A stretch of 15,350 nt of DNA from an uncultured Ruminococcus sp. (GTDB lineage: Bacteria; Bacillota; Clostridia; Oscillospirales; Acutalibacteraceae), in assembly GCA_902767125.1 (NCBI GenBank), contig CACXGJ010000016.1:1-15350 (forward strand). The letters run 5' to 3'. The stretch's first letter is position 1. Each line of letters starts with the position of its first letter. Of this stretch, positions 1-6,962 are shown piece by piece. Made by a program: the position numbers and the translations under genes. The notes beneath the pieces are model-generated. The model saw only the letters and a list, made by a program, of their open reading frames with translations. It was not told where the DNA came from and did no database searches.

Positions 1-43
1 AGTGCCTTTTGGATTCCTCATATCTTGATACAATCGTTATGAA

Positions 44-394
44 TTGGCTTTGTTCATAAATTGTTTACTCATTCAAAAACCCTGTGTAAAGAAGTTCTTT
101 GACTTGACAGTAACACAGGCTCTTGCAATCAATTCCACCATATCTGCAACAAGTATCGCAAAAGGTGAGACAGTGACCGTAAACTGTGCTGCAACAGGCG
201 GTTCAGGCGGATATACCTATGCAGTATACTATAAGAAGACCGCTGATACAAAGTGGACAACAAAACAGAATTTCACAGAAAATACTCAAGTAGTTGTCAA
301 GCCTGCAAGTGCTACAACATATGATGTATGCGTAAAAGTAAAAGACTCTGACGGCACAGTTGCAAAACAGTATTTCACAGTTGAAGTCAAATAA
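44..394 (+). pseudogene. Truncated tail of a repeat-bearing surface protein
   Basis: From about residue 21 the frame reads like one beta-sandwich repeat: LTVTQALAINSTISATSIAKG, a GGSGGYTYAVYYKK segment, and a KVKDSDGTVAKQYFTVEVK end. I know such units (triple-tyrosine or Ig-like repeats) from the C-terminal parts of large secreted Ruminococcus proteins. The only available start is a TTG at base 44 without a ribosome binding site, the first ~20 residues do not look like the repeat, and all three forward frames contain stops within the first ~55 bases. There is no signal peptide. I therefore read it as the remnant of a larger gene whose 5' part was lost or replaced around base 100-110. The stop is followed by a strong terminator, as expected for the natural end of the gene. 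A frameshift or assembly join at the edge is the alternative. Confidence 0.6.
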
Positions 395-426
395 TTATAC
401 GGCATAATCTTTAAAAAATAATAATG

Positions 427-470
427 AACGCCTGCAAGGATGTAAATGTCCTTACAGGCGTTCTTGTTTT
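427..470. terminator. Bidirectional intrinsic terminator
   Basis: AACGCCTGCAAGGA (427-440) pairs with TCCTTACAGGCGTT (449-462): 13 of 14 positions pair, with one C-A mismatch and an 8-base loop. A T-rich run (CTTGTTTT) follows on the plus strand, and on the minus strand the stem runs into CATTATTATTTTTT. It sits between two converging genes, so it probably stops both. Confidence 0.88.
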
Positions 471-514
471 AAATATTATTGCAAAGTTGATTTTTGTCTG
501 TCAAATGCTGATTG

Positions 515-1873
515 TTAATTTTTAAGGCTTTGCATAGGGGCAGGGATTCTTCCGCCACGTGAGATGAATTTTGCGGGAGATTTCGGATTGATGTCCATGA
601 TAGGACCATTGCCGAGGAGTCCGCCAAAGTTGAGTTCTTCACCTGCATTCTTGCCTATGGCGGGAATAAGGCGTACAGCGGTGGTCTTGGAATTTACCAT
701 ACCGATAGCGGCTTCATCGGCGATGATGCCTGAAATTATCTCTGCACTTGTATCTCCGGGGATGGCTATCATGTCAAGACCTACCGAGCATACAGCGGTC
801 ATAGCTTCGAGCTTTGTCAGGGAGAGGGCTTTTGAACGGGCGGCTTCTATCATTCCTGCATCCTCGGTAACGGGGATGAATGCACCCGAAAGACCGCCGA
901 CATGGGATGATGCCATTACACCGCCTTTTTTGACGGCATCATTCAGCAGTGCAAGACAAGCTGTTGTGCCGTGAGCCCCGCACTGTTCAAGTCCCATTTC
1001 CTCAAGTATGTATGCGACTGAATCGCCGATGGCAGGAGTCGGTGCAAGTGACAGGTCAACTATACCGAAGGGGACACTCAATCTTCTTGAGGCTTCCTTT
1101 GCAACGAGCTGTCCCATGCGGGTTATTTTGAAGGCGGTTTTTTTAACGATGTCAGCGACCTCGGTTATATTGCAGTCACCTGCCTTTGCAAGAGCTGCTC
1201 TTACCACACCGGGACCTGATACACCCACGTTTATGACACAATCAGGCTCACCTACACCGTGAAAAGCACCTGCCATGAACGGATTATCTTCGGGAGCGTT
1301 GCAGAATACAACAAGTTTGGCTGCACCGATACAGTCCCTGTCGGCAGTAAGCTCTGCTGCCTGACGGATGATCTTACCCATTTTTGCAACAGCATCCATA
1401 TTTATACCTGCTTTTGTGCTGCCTATATTTACAGAGGAGCATACCTTTTCCGTTATGGAGAGGGCTTCGGGGATGCTTTCGATAAGTGCATAGTCACCCT
1501 GGGCAAATCCTTTATGAACGAGTGCGGAATATCCTCCGACAAAGTTTACACCGACTGTATCGGCAGCCATGTCAAGAGCCTTTGCAAATTTAACGGGACT
1601 CATTGTCGGGCAGGCAGCCGCAAGCATTGCAATGGGAGTAACGGAAATTCTCTTGTGGATGATGGGAATACCGTATTCCTTGCTTATATCCTCACCTGTT
1701 CTGACAAGCTTTTCGGCATAGCGGCATATTTTGTCATAGACCTTTTTGCAGGCGATGTCGATATTGTCATCAATGCAGTCCAACAGGGAGATACCCATTG
1801 TGATCGTCCTTACATCAAGGTTTTCGTTGTCTATCATATTGATAGTTTCAAGTATATCATGTGAATTTATCAT
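515..1873 (-). CDS. PFL family protein (UPF0210/DUF711)
   Basis: A 452-residue protein recognised as the UPF0210 family, whose fold resembles pyruvate formate-lyase but whose biochemical role is not established. Family-like stretches are GYSALVHKGFAQGD, VNIGSTKAGINMDAV, NPFMAGAFHGVGEPD, VINVGVSGPGVV, LAPTPAIGDSVAYILEEMG, CGAHGTTACLALLNDAVKKGG and, at the end, FISRGGRIPAPMQSLKN. The length is usual for the family and the protein looks complete. I take the ATG at 1873, preceded at about 8 bases by GAAAGGATG, rather than the TTG one codon earlier. It lies 35 bases behind the ACT-domain gene in the same direction. That pairing is common in Firmicutes and suggests the ACT protein senses a small ligand, possibly an amino acid, for this enzyme; the substrate is unknown. 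There is no signal peptide, so it should be cytoplasmic. Confidence 0.92.
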   Translation of the reverse strand: MINSHDILETINMIDNENLDVRTITMGISLLDCIDDNIDIACKKVYDKICRYAEKLVRTGEDISKEYGIPIIHKRISVTPIAMLAAACPTMSPVKFAKALDMAADTVGVNFVGGYSALVHKGFAQGDYALIESIPEALSITEKVCSSVNIGSTKAGINMDAVAKMGKIIRQAAELTADRDCIGAAKLVVFCNAPEDNPFMAGAFHGVGEPDCVINVGVSGPGVVRAALAKAGDCNITEVADIVKKTAFKITRMGQLVAKEASRRLSVPFGIVDLSLAPTPAIGDSVAYILEEMGLEQCGAHGTTACLALLNDAVKKGGVMASSHVGGLSGAFIPVTEDAGMIEAARSKALSLTKLEAMTAVCSVGLDMIAIPGDTSAEIISGIIADEAAIGMVNSKTTAVRLIPAIGKNAGEELNFGGLLGNGPIMDINPKSPAKFISRGGRIPAPMQSLKN

Positions 1874-1908
1874 CAAAAAAACATCCTTTCCGCATAATCA
1901 ATTATTAA

Positions 1909-2178
1909 TTATATCTTGTGCATTGCGTTGAAGATGTCCTCGTGCATGACATGAACCTTGACACCCATTTGTTCACCCTTTTCGGTGAGAGTATCAACAA
2001 GATGTGCGAAGGGGACGGTGCAGTTTGTGATATCAACGAACATTATCATGGCAAACATACCCTGAAGTACAGACTGTGTTACCTCAAGGATATTTACATC
2101 TACATTTGCACATTCATTCGATACTTTTGCAAGGATACCTACATTGTCCTTTCCGAGAACGGTTATAACAGCGTTCAT
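1909..2178 (-). CDS. Small ACT-domain regulatory protein (UPF0237)
   Basis: An 89-residue protein that is essentially one ACT domain: the opening MNAVITVLGKDNVGILAKVS is the classic first strand and glycine-rich ligand loop, followed by ANVDVNILEVTQSVLQG and FAMIMFVDITNCTVPF. ACT domains bind amino acids or similar small molecules and form dimers; in the UPF0237 family the domain stands alone. The ATG at 2178 has a good ribosome binding site (GAAAGGAA). It is the first gene of a two-gene unit with the UPF0210 protein, so it most likely controls or partners that protein. The ligand cannot be told from sequence. Confidence 0.92.
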   Translation of the reverse strand: MNAVITVLGKDNVGILAKVSNECANVDVNILEVTQSVLQGMFAMIMFVDITNCTVPFAHLVDTLTEKGEQMGVKVHVMHEDIFNAMHKI

Positions 2179-2219
2179 ATATAAAACATTCCTTTCAGAA
2201 AATAATATTTACAAGGAAT

Positions 2220-2248
2220 ATTTTATACTATATCTGCAATTTTAGCAA
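2220..2248 (-). promoter_or_regulatory. Candidate promoter of the ACT/PFL unit
   Basis: On the minus strand TTGCTA (2248-2243) and TAAAAT (2225-2220) are 17 bases apart, a fair match to vegetative sigma-70-type boxes, about 40 bases upstream of the ACT-domain start. It is the best match in this A/T-rich gap but not strong enough to be sure. Confidence 0.4.
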
Positions 2249-2332
2249 GAGTATTTTTCATTTATGATAATTTCTTACGGAAAAAAGCAGTAAAATTCTG
2301 TCAGAATTGATGTTTAAAAATAAAAAAGTATA

Positions 2333-2341
2333 TGTTATAAT
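2333..2341 (+). promoter_or_regulatory. Extended -10 promoter for the PHP gene
   Basis: TGTTATAAT is a perfect extended -10 box (TGnTATAAT), about 42 bases upstream of the PHP-gene start. No good -35 box lies at 17 bases, which is tolerated for extended -10 promoters. The wider string TATATGTTATAAT recurs identically in front of the exonuclease III gene. Confidence 0.6.
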
Positions 2342-2383
2342 TCTTTGAGGGAAAAGGCATAATTAAAAAAAGGAAGTGTGCTT

Positions 2384-3208
2384 ATGAAATATAAATTTAT
2401 ATCGGACAGCCATGTACACAGTGAAAATTCATTTGACGGAAATGACAGTGTGATAATGATGTGTGAAAGGGCGGCAAATCTCGGACTGTATTCCATCGCC
2501 ATAACAGACCACTGCGAGTGCAATGAGTATTACGGCAATGCCGAAAATACAGATTACAGAAAATGTGCCGAAAACTCGATAAAGGATACATCAAAGGCAA
2601 GAGCCATGTATATGGACAGGGTGAATGTATATACCGGAATAGAGCTTGGTCAGCCTCATCAGAATATAAAAGCGGCAGAAGAAGCTCTGTCACTTGCAGA
2701 ATATGATTTTGTACTCGGTTCACTGCATAATCTTAAGAATGAAAGGGATTTTTATTTTCTTGAATATACTCCCCAAAATGCCCCGATACTTCTCGACAGA
2801 TATTTTTCCGAGCTTACGGAGCTTGCTGAAATGAACTGCTTCGACTCGCTTGCACACATGACCTATCCTATGAGATATATTTCAGCTTATCCGAATATAA
2901 CCGCCAATATAAATTATTTCAAAAATGAGCTTGACAAGGTGCTTTCGATTCTTGTAAAAAATGATAAGGCACTTGAGATAAATACATCAGGTCTGCGTCA
3001 GAAAATAGGAAAGACCTTGCCTGATGAGGATGTTATAAAGCGTTTCAGGGAGCTTGGCGGAAAATATGTTACAATAGGCTCCGATGCACACCGCTGGGGA
3101 GATGTCGGTTCGGGCATCGAGGAAGGTTTACAGCTTTTGCTAAAGTGCGGCTTTACCCATTTCACTGTCTATGAAAAGCGTGAGCCAAGACTGCTTCCGA
3201 TACTGTAA
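2384..3208 (+). CDS. PHP-domain phosphoesterase, HisJ-type histidinol-phosphatase family
   Basis: A 274-residue metal-dependent phosphoesterase of the PHP superfamily. The metal-binding motifs appear in order: DSHVHSENSFDG (His10, His12), ITDHCEC (Asp42, His43), GIELGQPHQ (Glu87), LGSLHNL (His115), LAHMTYPMRY (His158) and IGSDAHRWGDVG (Asp234, His236). Length and motif order fit HisJ-type histidinol-phosphatase, which makes L-histidinol from its phosphate in histidine synthesis. No other histidine gene is nearby, so a different phosphate substrate is possible. The start is the ATG at 2384, 8 bases behind AAAGGAAG; the GTG two codons earlier would be too close to that site. It seems to be a single-gene unit: 161 non-coding bases separate it from the HAD gene, which has its own promoter. 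I saw no convincing terminator behind it. Confidence 0.88.
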   Translation: MKYKFISDSHVHSENSFDGNDSVIMMCERAANLGLYSIAITDHCECNEYYGNAENTDYRKCAENSIKDTSKARAMYMDRVNVYTGIELGQPHQNIKAAEEALSLAEYDFVLGSLHNLKNERDFYFLEYTPQNAPILLDRYFSELTELAEMNCFDSLAHMTYPMRYISAYPNITANINYFKNELDKVLSILVKNDKALEINTSGLRQKIGKTLPDEDVIKRFRELGGKYVTIGSDAHRWGDVGSGIEEGLQLLLKCGFTHFTVYEKREPRLLPIL

Positions 3209-3307
3209 AAGAATTTTTTGAAAGATAATAATTTATTCCACTCCATTTTTATCATAATCTTGTAAAAAATATACAAAAAACATATGGAAATTTGTGGTTA
3301 TATGTAG

Positions 3308-3321
3308 CTTTAATATTAAAG
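3308..3321. promoter_or_regulatory. 14-bp perfect palindrome, possible operator
   Basis: CTTTAATATTAAAG is its own reverse complement. It covers the place where the -35 box of the HAD-gene promoter should be (the -10 box starts at 3332), so a repressor or activator bound here could control the gene. A palindrome of this length can also arise by chance in A/T-rich DNA. Confidence 0.35.
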
Positions 3322-3328
3322 GCAAGTA

Positions 3329-3337
3329 TGATATAAT
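3329..3337 (+). promoter_or_regulatory. Extended -10 promoter for the HAD gene
   Basis: TGATATAAT is a perfect extended -10 box, 32 bases upstream of the HAD-gene start. The -35 position at 17 bases (TTTAAT) is weak and lies inside the palindrome at 3308-3321. Confidence 0.6.
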
Positions 3338-3369
3338 AAGACGTATGATTTGATTTTTCGGGGGATCGT

Positions 3370-4035
3370 ATGTGCAGATTCAAGGCAGCAATTTTTGATG
3401 CGGATGGGACTATCATAGATTCTATGTATGTCTGGGAAAAGGTCGACAGGGATTTTCTGACGGAACATGGTATAGCCGTTACTCAAGAATACAGTGATGC
3501 TGTGCGTGGGATGTTTTTCAGGACTGCTGCGGAGTATACAAAGGATAAATACGGTCTTGATGAAAGTGTCGAGGATATCATGCAGGCATGGCTCGGTATG
3601 GCAAGACGGGAATATGAATTTAATGTGAGATCAAAGCCGTTTGTGAAGGAATACCTTGAGTATCTCAAGCAAAAAAATATAAGGATAGGTCTTGCAACAT
3701 CTTCCGATCCGTATCTTCTTGAACCTGTACTCAAAAATAACGGACTGCATGAATATTTTGATACAGTGTGCTATACGAGTGAGGTCGGAAAAAATAAGAG
3801 CTTTCCCGATGTCTATATAAGAACGGCAGAAAAACTGTGTGTTGCTCCCGAAGCGTGCATTGTGTTCGAGGATATACCCGAAGGCATAGAGGGTGCCGAC
3901 AAGGCAGGAATGTATACGGTGGCAGTCTATGACAGGGCATCCGAAAAAGACCTTGATCATCTTAAAAGAAAAGCTGACAAATATATTTTTGATTTTTCGG
4001 AAATGTTGGGGGAAAAGTTTAATGGACAGGAATAA
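3370..4035 (+). CDS. HAD-superfamily hydrolase, beta-phosphoglucomutase-like
   Basis: A 221-residue HAD phosphatase with all four motifs: FDADGT (Asp10 nucleophile, Asp12), ATSS (Thr110/Ser111), a motif III lysine in GKNKSFPD (Lys141 or Lys143), and FEDIPEGIEGADKAGM (Glu167, Asp168). The helical insert between motifs I and II marks a C1 cap, as in beta-phosphoglucomutase and many sugar-phosphate phosphatases. The substrate cannot be assigned. The ATG at 3370 follows GGGGG by five bases, behind an extended -10 promoter. Its last 14 bases overlap the start of the next gene, a small membrane protein, so the two are probably translationally coupled. It is expected to be a soluble cytoplasmic enzyme. 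Confidence 0.9.
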   Translation: MCRFKAAIFDADGTIIDSMYVWEKVDRDFLTEHGIAVTQEYSDAVRGMFFRTAAEYTKDKYGLDESVEDIMQAWLGMARREYEFNVRSKPFVKEYLEYLKQKNIRIGLATSSDPYLLEPVLKNNGLHEYFDTVCYTSEVGKNKSFPDVYIRTAEKLCVAPEACIVFEDIPEGIEGADKAGMYTVAVYDRASEKDLDHLKRKADKYIFDFSEMLGEKFNGQE

Positions 4036-4411
4036 GTTGCTTTACTTCATAGTGGGTGCAGCCCTTATCGTATTCGGGTATGCGACACGTGTTATGCAGG
4101 TGGAAAATTATTATCGAAGCAGTACGATACTTATAACAATGGGATTGTTTTTTATATTTGCCCTTATGTTCAAAAAGGCTAATGCAGGAGTGCTTATACT
4201 GATAGACCTTCTTGTATGCGGAGGACTTCATCTTGTGAGGCTGACAAATATCCCCTGGTATAATATACTGTATGACAGTAAGATCGGGGAAGTGATCTTG
4301 GGAGGACCTTTTCAGTATATGGTGCTGGTATATGTGCTGTGCGGAACATTTTTGGGATTATTGTTTGAGATGATAATGAGACAGTACAATAAGATAGGTT
4401 TTGTTGATTGA
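4022..4411 (+). CDS. Small four-helix membrane protein, DUF2809-like
   Basis: A 129-residue protein with about four hydrophobic helices: LLYFIVGAALIVFGYATRV, then around residues 35-50 (ILITMGLFFIFALMF), 60-73 (VLILIDLLVCGGLH) and 99-117 (YMVLVYVLCGTFLGLLFEM). The size and the pattern NIPWYNILYDSKIGEVILG followed by a C-terminal helix resemble the DUF2809 family of small integral membrane proteins of unknown function. I recognise this from memory of the pattern, so the family name is tentative. The ATG at 4022 lies inside the 3' end of the HAD gene (14-base overlap), with a purine-rich GGGGGAAAAG site just upstream. It is co-transcribed with the HAD gene and ends at a strong terminator. Confidence 0.75.
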   Translation: MDRNKLLYFIVGAALIVFGYATRVMQVENYYRSSTILITMGLFFIFALMFKKANAGVLILIDLLVCGGLHLVRLTNIPWYNILYDSKIGEVILGGPFQYMVLVYVLCGTFLGLLFEMIMRQYNKIGFVD

Positions 4412-4415
4412 TGTG

Positions 4416-4445
4416 ATCGGGCAGTGAAGACTGTCCGATTTTTTT
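4416..4445 (+). terminator. Intrinsic terminator after the HAD/membrane protein pair
   Basis: ATCGGGCAGT (4416-4425) pairs with ACTGTCCGAT (4430-4439) over ten positions with one G-U pair and a four-base GAAG loop, followed at once by a run of seven T. It begins five bases after the stop codon. Confidence 0.93.
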
Positions 4446-4454
4446 GTAAGTGTA

Positions 4455-4484
4455 TTGCGTATATCGGCAGATATATGTTATAAT
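4455..4484 (+). promoter_or_regulatory. Promoter for exonuclease III and the ABC genes
   Basis: TTGCGT (4455-4460), an 18-base spacer and TATAAT (4479-4484), with TG in the extended -10 position. It stands between the upstream terminator and the exonuclease start, and no other good promoter is evident before the ABC genes, so it probably drives the whole run up to 9880. Confidence 0.65.
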
Positions 4485-4507
4485 AATACACGAAATTTTT
4501 GAAGGGA

Positions 4508-5275
4508 ATGATAAAAACGAGGCTTATTTCATGGAATGTCAACGGACTTCGTGCCTGTATGCAGAAAGGTTTCATTGAATTTGCGGAAAATCAGAAAGCG
4601 GATTTCATATGTATACAGGAAACGAAAATGCAGGAACATCAGGCGGAAGTTCCACTTGACGGCTATAAAAAATTTTTTAACAGTGCCGAAAAAAAAGGCT
4701 ATTCGGGAACGGCGGTTTTTACGAAATGTCAGCCGCTGTCGGTCGTAAATGACGGCATGAATATTGAAGCACACTCGCATGAGGGAAGAATGATAACTCT
4801 TGATATGGGTGATTTTTATCTTGTGAATGTGTATACTCCCAATTCAAAGGACGGTCTTTTGAGGATAGATTACCGTATGCAGTGGGAAGACGACCTGAAA
4901 GAATATCTCATAAAGCTTGACAGTGAAAAACCTGTTATTTACTGTGGTGACCTGAATGTTGCACATAATGAGATAGATTTAAAAAATCCGAAGTCAAACA
5001 GGAATAATCCGGGATTTTCCGACAGGGAAAGGGAAAAGATAAATGATCTGCTGAATTTGGGCTTTGTCGATACATTTCGTTATCTTTATCCTGATGTCAC
5101 GGAAAAATACAGCTGGTGGTCATACAGGTTCAATGCAAGAAAGAATAATTCGGGCTGGCGTATAGACTATTTCATCGTTTCCGACAGGATAAAGGATAAG
5201 ATTATACAAGCCGATATACTGACAGAGGTCTATGGCAGTGACCATTGTCCTGTCGTATTGGAAATAGATATTTGA
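4508..5275 (+). CDS. xth: Exodeoxyribonuclease III (AP endonuclease)
   Basis: A 255-residue enzyme of the exonuclease III/ExoA family, which cuts DNA 5' to abasic sites and trims 3' ends in base excision repair. The family active-site set is visible: LISWNVNGLRA (Asn10, Asn12), IQETKMQ (Glu38), VNVYTPNS (Tyr109), YCGDLNVAHNEIDL (Asp148, Asn150), the SWWSYRFNARKNNSGWRIDY stretch, and GSDHCPV (Asp245, His246). The start is uncertain: the first ATG (4508) has GAAGGGA only about one base away, and the TTG at 4499 has no ribosome binding site. I keep the ATG because family members begin only a few residues before LISWN. It is followed after 15 bases by the ABC ATPase gene, probably on one transcript. 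Confidence 0.95.
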   Translation: MIKTRLISWNVNGLRACMQKGFIEFAENQKADFICIQETKMQEHQAEVPLDGYKKFFNSAEKKGYSGTAVFTKCQPLSVVNDGMNIEAHSHEGRMITLDMGDFYLVNVYTPNSKDGLLRIDYRMQWEDDLKEYLIKLDSEKPVIYCGDLNVAHNEIDLKNPKSNRNNPGFSDREREKINDLLNLGFVDTFRYLYPDVTEKYSWWSYRFNARKNNSGWRIDYFIVSDRIKDKIIQADILTEVYGSDHCPVVLEIDI

Positions 5276-5290
5276 GAGGTGAATTTTTAC

Positions 5291-6223
5291 ATGATAGAAG
5301 TAGAGAATATTACAAAGCATTACGGAAAGCATACTGCCCTTGAGAACATCAGCTTTAGGCTTGATGAGGGGGATATCCTCGGATTTCTCGGTCCCAACGG
5401 TGCAGGAAAATCCACGACCATGAATATCATAACGGGATATATATCAAGTGATTCGGGAACAGTCAGGATAAACGGACATGATATACTTGAAGAACCGTCC
5501 GAGGCTAAAAAAAATATCGGCTATCTGCCCGAAATACCGCCGCTTTATAATGAAATGACCGTTTGGAAATATCTTGAATTTATGTTTGAATTGAAGAAGG
5601 TCAAAAAGCCCATGAAGGAGCATATCAAAGAAATATGCGAAATGGTGAAGATAGATGATGTTTCACAGAGAATAATAAAGCATCTTTCAAAGGGCTATCG
5701 TCAAAGAGTCGGCATAGCACAGGCACTGTTGGGTTATCCGCCTGTTCTGATACTCGATGAACCTACCGTAGGACTTGATCCCGCACAGATAATCGAAATA
5801 AGAAGGCTGATAAGAGAACTCGGCAAAAAGCATTCCATCATACTTTCATCTCATGTGCTTTCGGAGGTACAGGCGGTCTGTGACAGGATAGTCGTGATCA
5901 ATGACGGAAAAATAGTCGCTGACGGCAAGACCGACAGCCTTACACTGTCAGGAAGTGAAACAAGAAAAATAAGACTTGTTGCCGAGGGCAGAGAACAAAA
6001 TCTTTATTCGGTGCTGAAAAGTGTTGACCGTGTGACAGATGTAATAAGATCGGGAGAGACCGAGAAGGGCTGTTATGAATTTATTGTCGAGAGTACGGCA
6101 GATGTCAGGAGAGCCGTTTCAAAGGCAGTTTCCCGTGCAGACGGCATAATACTTCTGATGCAGCCCGAAGCACGTTCACTTGAGGAAACATTCCTGAATA
6201 TCATTTCGGGAAAGGTTGAATGA
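5291..6223 (+). CDS. ABC transporter ATP-binding protein, GldA-like
   Basis: A 310-residue ATPase with Walker A GPNGAGKS (residues 34-41), a Q-loop region reading YLPEIPPLY with Glu81 at the usual Gln position (common in this subgroup), signature LSKGYRQR (from 132), Walker B VLILDEP with catalytic Glu157, and switch His188 in SSHVL. A ~90-residue C-terminal extension follows the ATPase core, as in the GldA/CcmA-type ABC-2 exporters. The chosen ATG at 5291 is 8 bases behind AGAGGTGA; the GTG at 5279 falls inside that site. The permease gene follows 17 bases later, and GldG-like and DUF4340 genes come after, so this ATPase should power that membrane complex at the inner face of the cell membrane. 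The cargo is unknown. Confidence 0.93.
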   Translation: MIEVENITKHYGKHTALENISFRLDEGDILGFLGPNGAGKSTTMNIITGYISSDSGTVRINGHDILEEPSEAKKNIGYLPEIPPLYNEMTVWKYLEFMFELKKVKKPMKEHIKEICEMVKIDDVSQRIIKHLSKGYRQRVGIAQALLGYPPVLILDEPTVGLDPAQIIEIRRLIRELGKKHSIILSSHVLSEVQAVCDRIVVINDGKIVADGKTDSLTLSGSETRKIRLVAEGREQNLYSVLKSVDRVTDVIRSGETEKGCYEFIVESTADVRRAVSKAVSRADGIILLMQPEARSLEETFLNIISGKVE

Positions 6224-6240
6224 AAGGAGAGTAAAACATC

Positions 6241-6945
6241 GTGTTCGCTATATTAAAAAGAGAGCTTTCGGCATATTTCGGCTCACCTGTCGGATATATC
6301 GTTACGGCAGCATTTATGTGTTTCAGCGGATTTTTCTTTTATGTACAGTGTCTTAATGCGGGGACTTCAAATATGTATTCTGTATTTCAGAGTATGTTTT
6401 TCATAGTATTGTTCGTGATACCGCTTATAACAATGAGACTTTTTTCGGAGGACAGAAAATACAAGACCGATCAGGCACTTCTGACCTCTCCCGTGAGTAT
6501 CCCCGCAATAGTTGCAGCAAAGTTCCTTTCGGCTCTTGTAATGCTTCTGATATGCCTGTCATCGTATATCATCGAGGGCATAGCACTTTCATTCATAGCC
6601 TCACCCGACTGGAGCGTTATATTCGGAAATGTCCTTTCAATGATACTGATGGGTTCTGCATTCATTTCAATAGGCTTATTCATTTCTTCAATGACGGAAA
6701 ATATAATAATCGCTGCAATAGGCTCATTTGCGGTGAATGTCATAATAAGCCTTATGGATTCGATCTCATCTGCTGTTACAGTGCCGTTTTTCAGGGATGT
6801 TCTCGGATCACTTTCCTTTCAGTCAAGGTACAGCAACTTTGCAATAGGCATAGTATCATTTTCGGATGTGGTGTTTTTTATAAGCATTGCATTATTTTTC
6901 CTGTTCCTGACCGACAGGGTTATCGAAAAAAGAAGATGGGATTGA
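6241..6945 (+). CDS. ABC-2 type permease, GldF-like
   Basis: A 234-residue integral membrane protein with about six helices: residues ~17-37, ~46-67, ~90-111, ~124-147, ~155-176 and ~206-225. The opening MFAILKRELSAYFGSPVGYI and the segment PLITMRLFSEDRKYKTDQALLTSPVS are typical of the GldF/NosY-type ABC-2 permeases. It starts with GTG at 6241, about 10 bases behind AAAGGAGAG, and immediately follows its ATPase. It should form the membrane channel of the complex with the upstream ATPase and the downstream GldG-like protein. Confidence 0.92.
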   Translation: MFAILKRELSAYFGSPVGYIVTAAFMCFSGFFFYVQCLNAGTSNMYSVFQSMFFIVLFVIPLITMRLFSEDRKYKTDQALLTSPVSIPAIVAAKFLSALVMLLICLSSYIIEGIALSFIASPDWSVIFGNVLSMILMGSAFISIGLFISSMTENIIIAAIGSFAVNVIISLMDSISSAVTVPFFRDVLGSLSFQSRYSNFAIGIVSFSDVVFFISIALFFLFLTDRVIEKRRWD

Positions 6946-6962
6946 AAGGGAGGAGGATATAA

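Noticed and set aside
1..108. Complete insertion sequence at the left edge
   Set aside because: No transposase frame and no matching inverted end are visible within the window; only a vague resemblance at the junction.
564..1864. Long plus-strand open frames (564-974, 949-1131, 1008-1262, 1259-1864) opposite the UPF0210 gene
   Set aside because: They lack ribosome binding sites and family-like sequence and lie antisense to a gene with clear conserved motifs; they are shadow frames.
3209..3300. Terminator behind the PHP gene
   Set aside because: Only a loose match between AAGATAATAA and ATCATAATCTT is present, with several mismatches and no clean T run.
3893..4411. A longer version of the small membrane protein starting at 3893
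   Set aside because: Its first ~43 residues are a shifted reading of the HAD gene; the ATG at 4022 has a proper site and starts right before the first helix.
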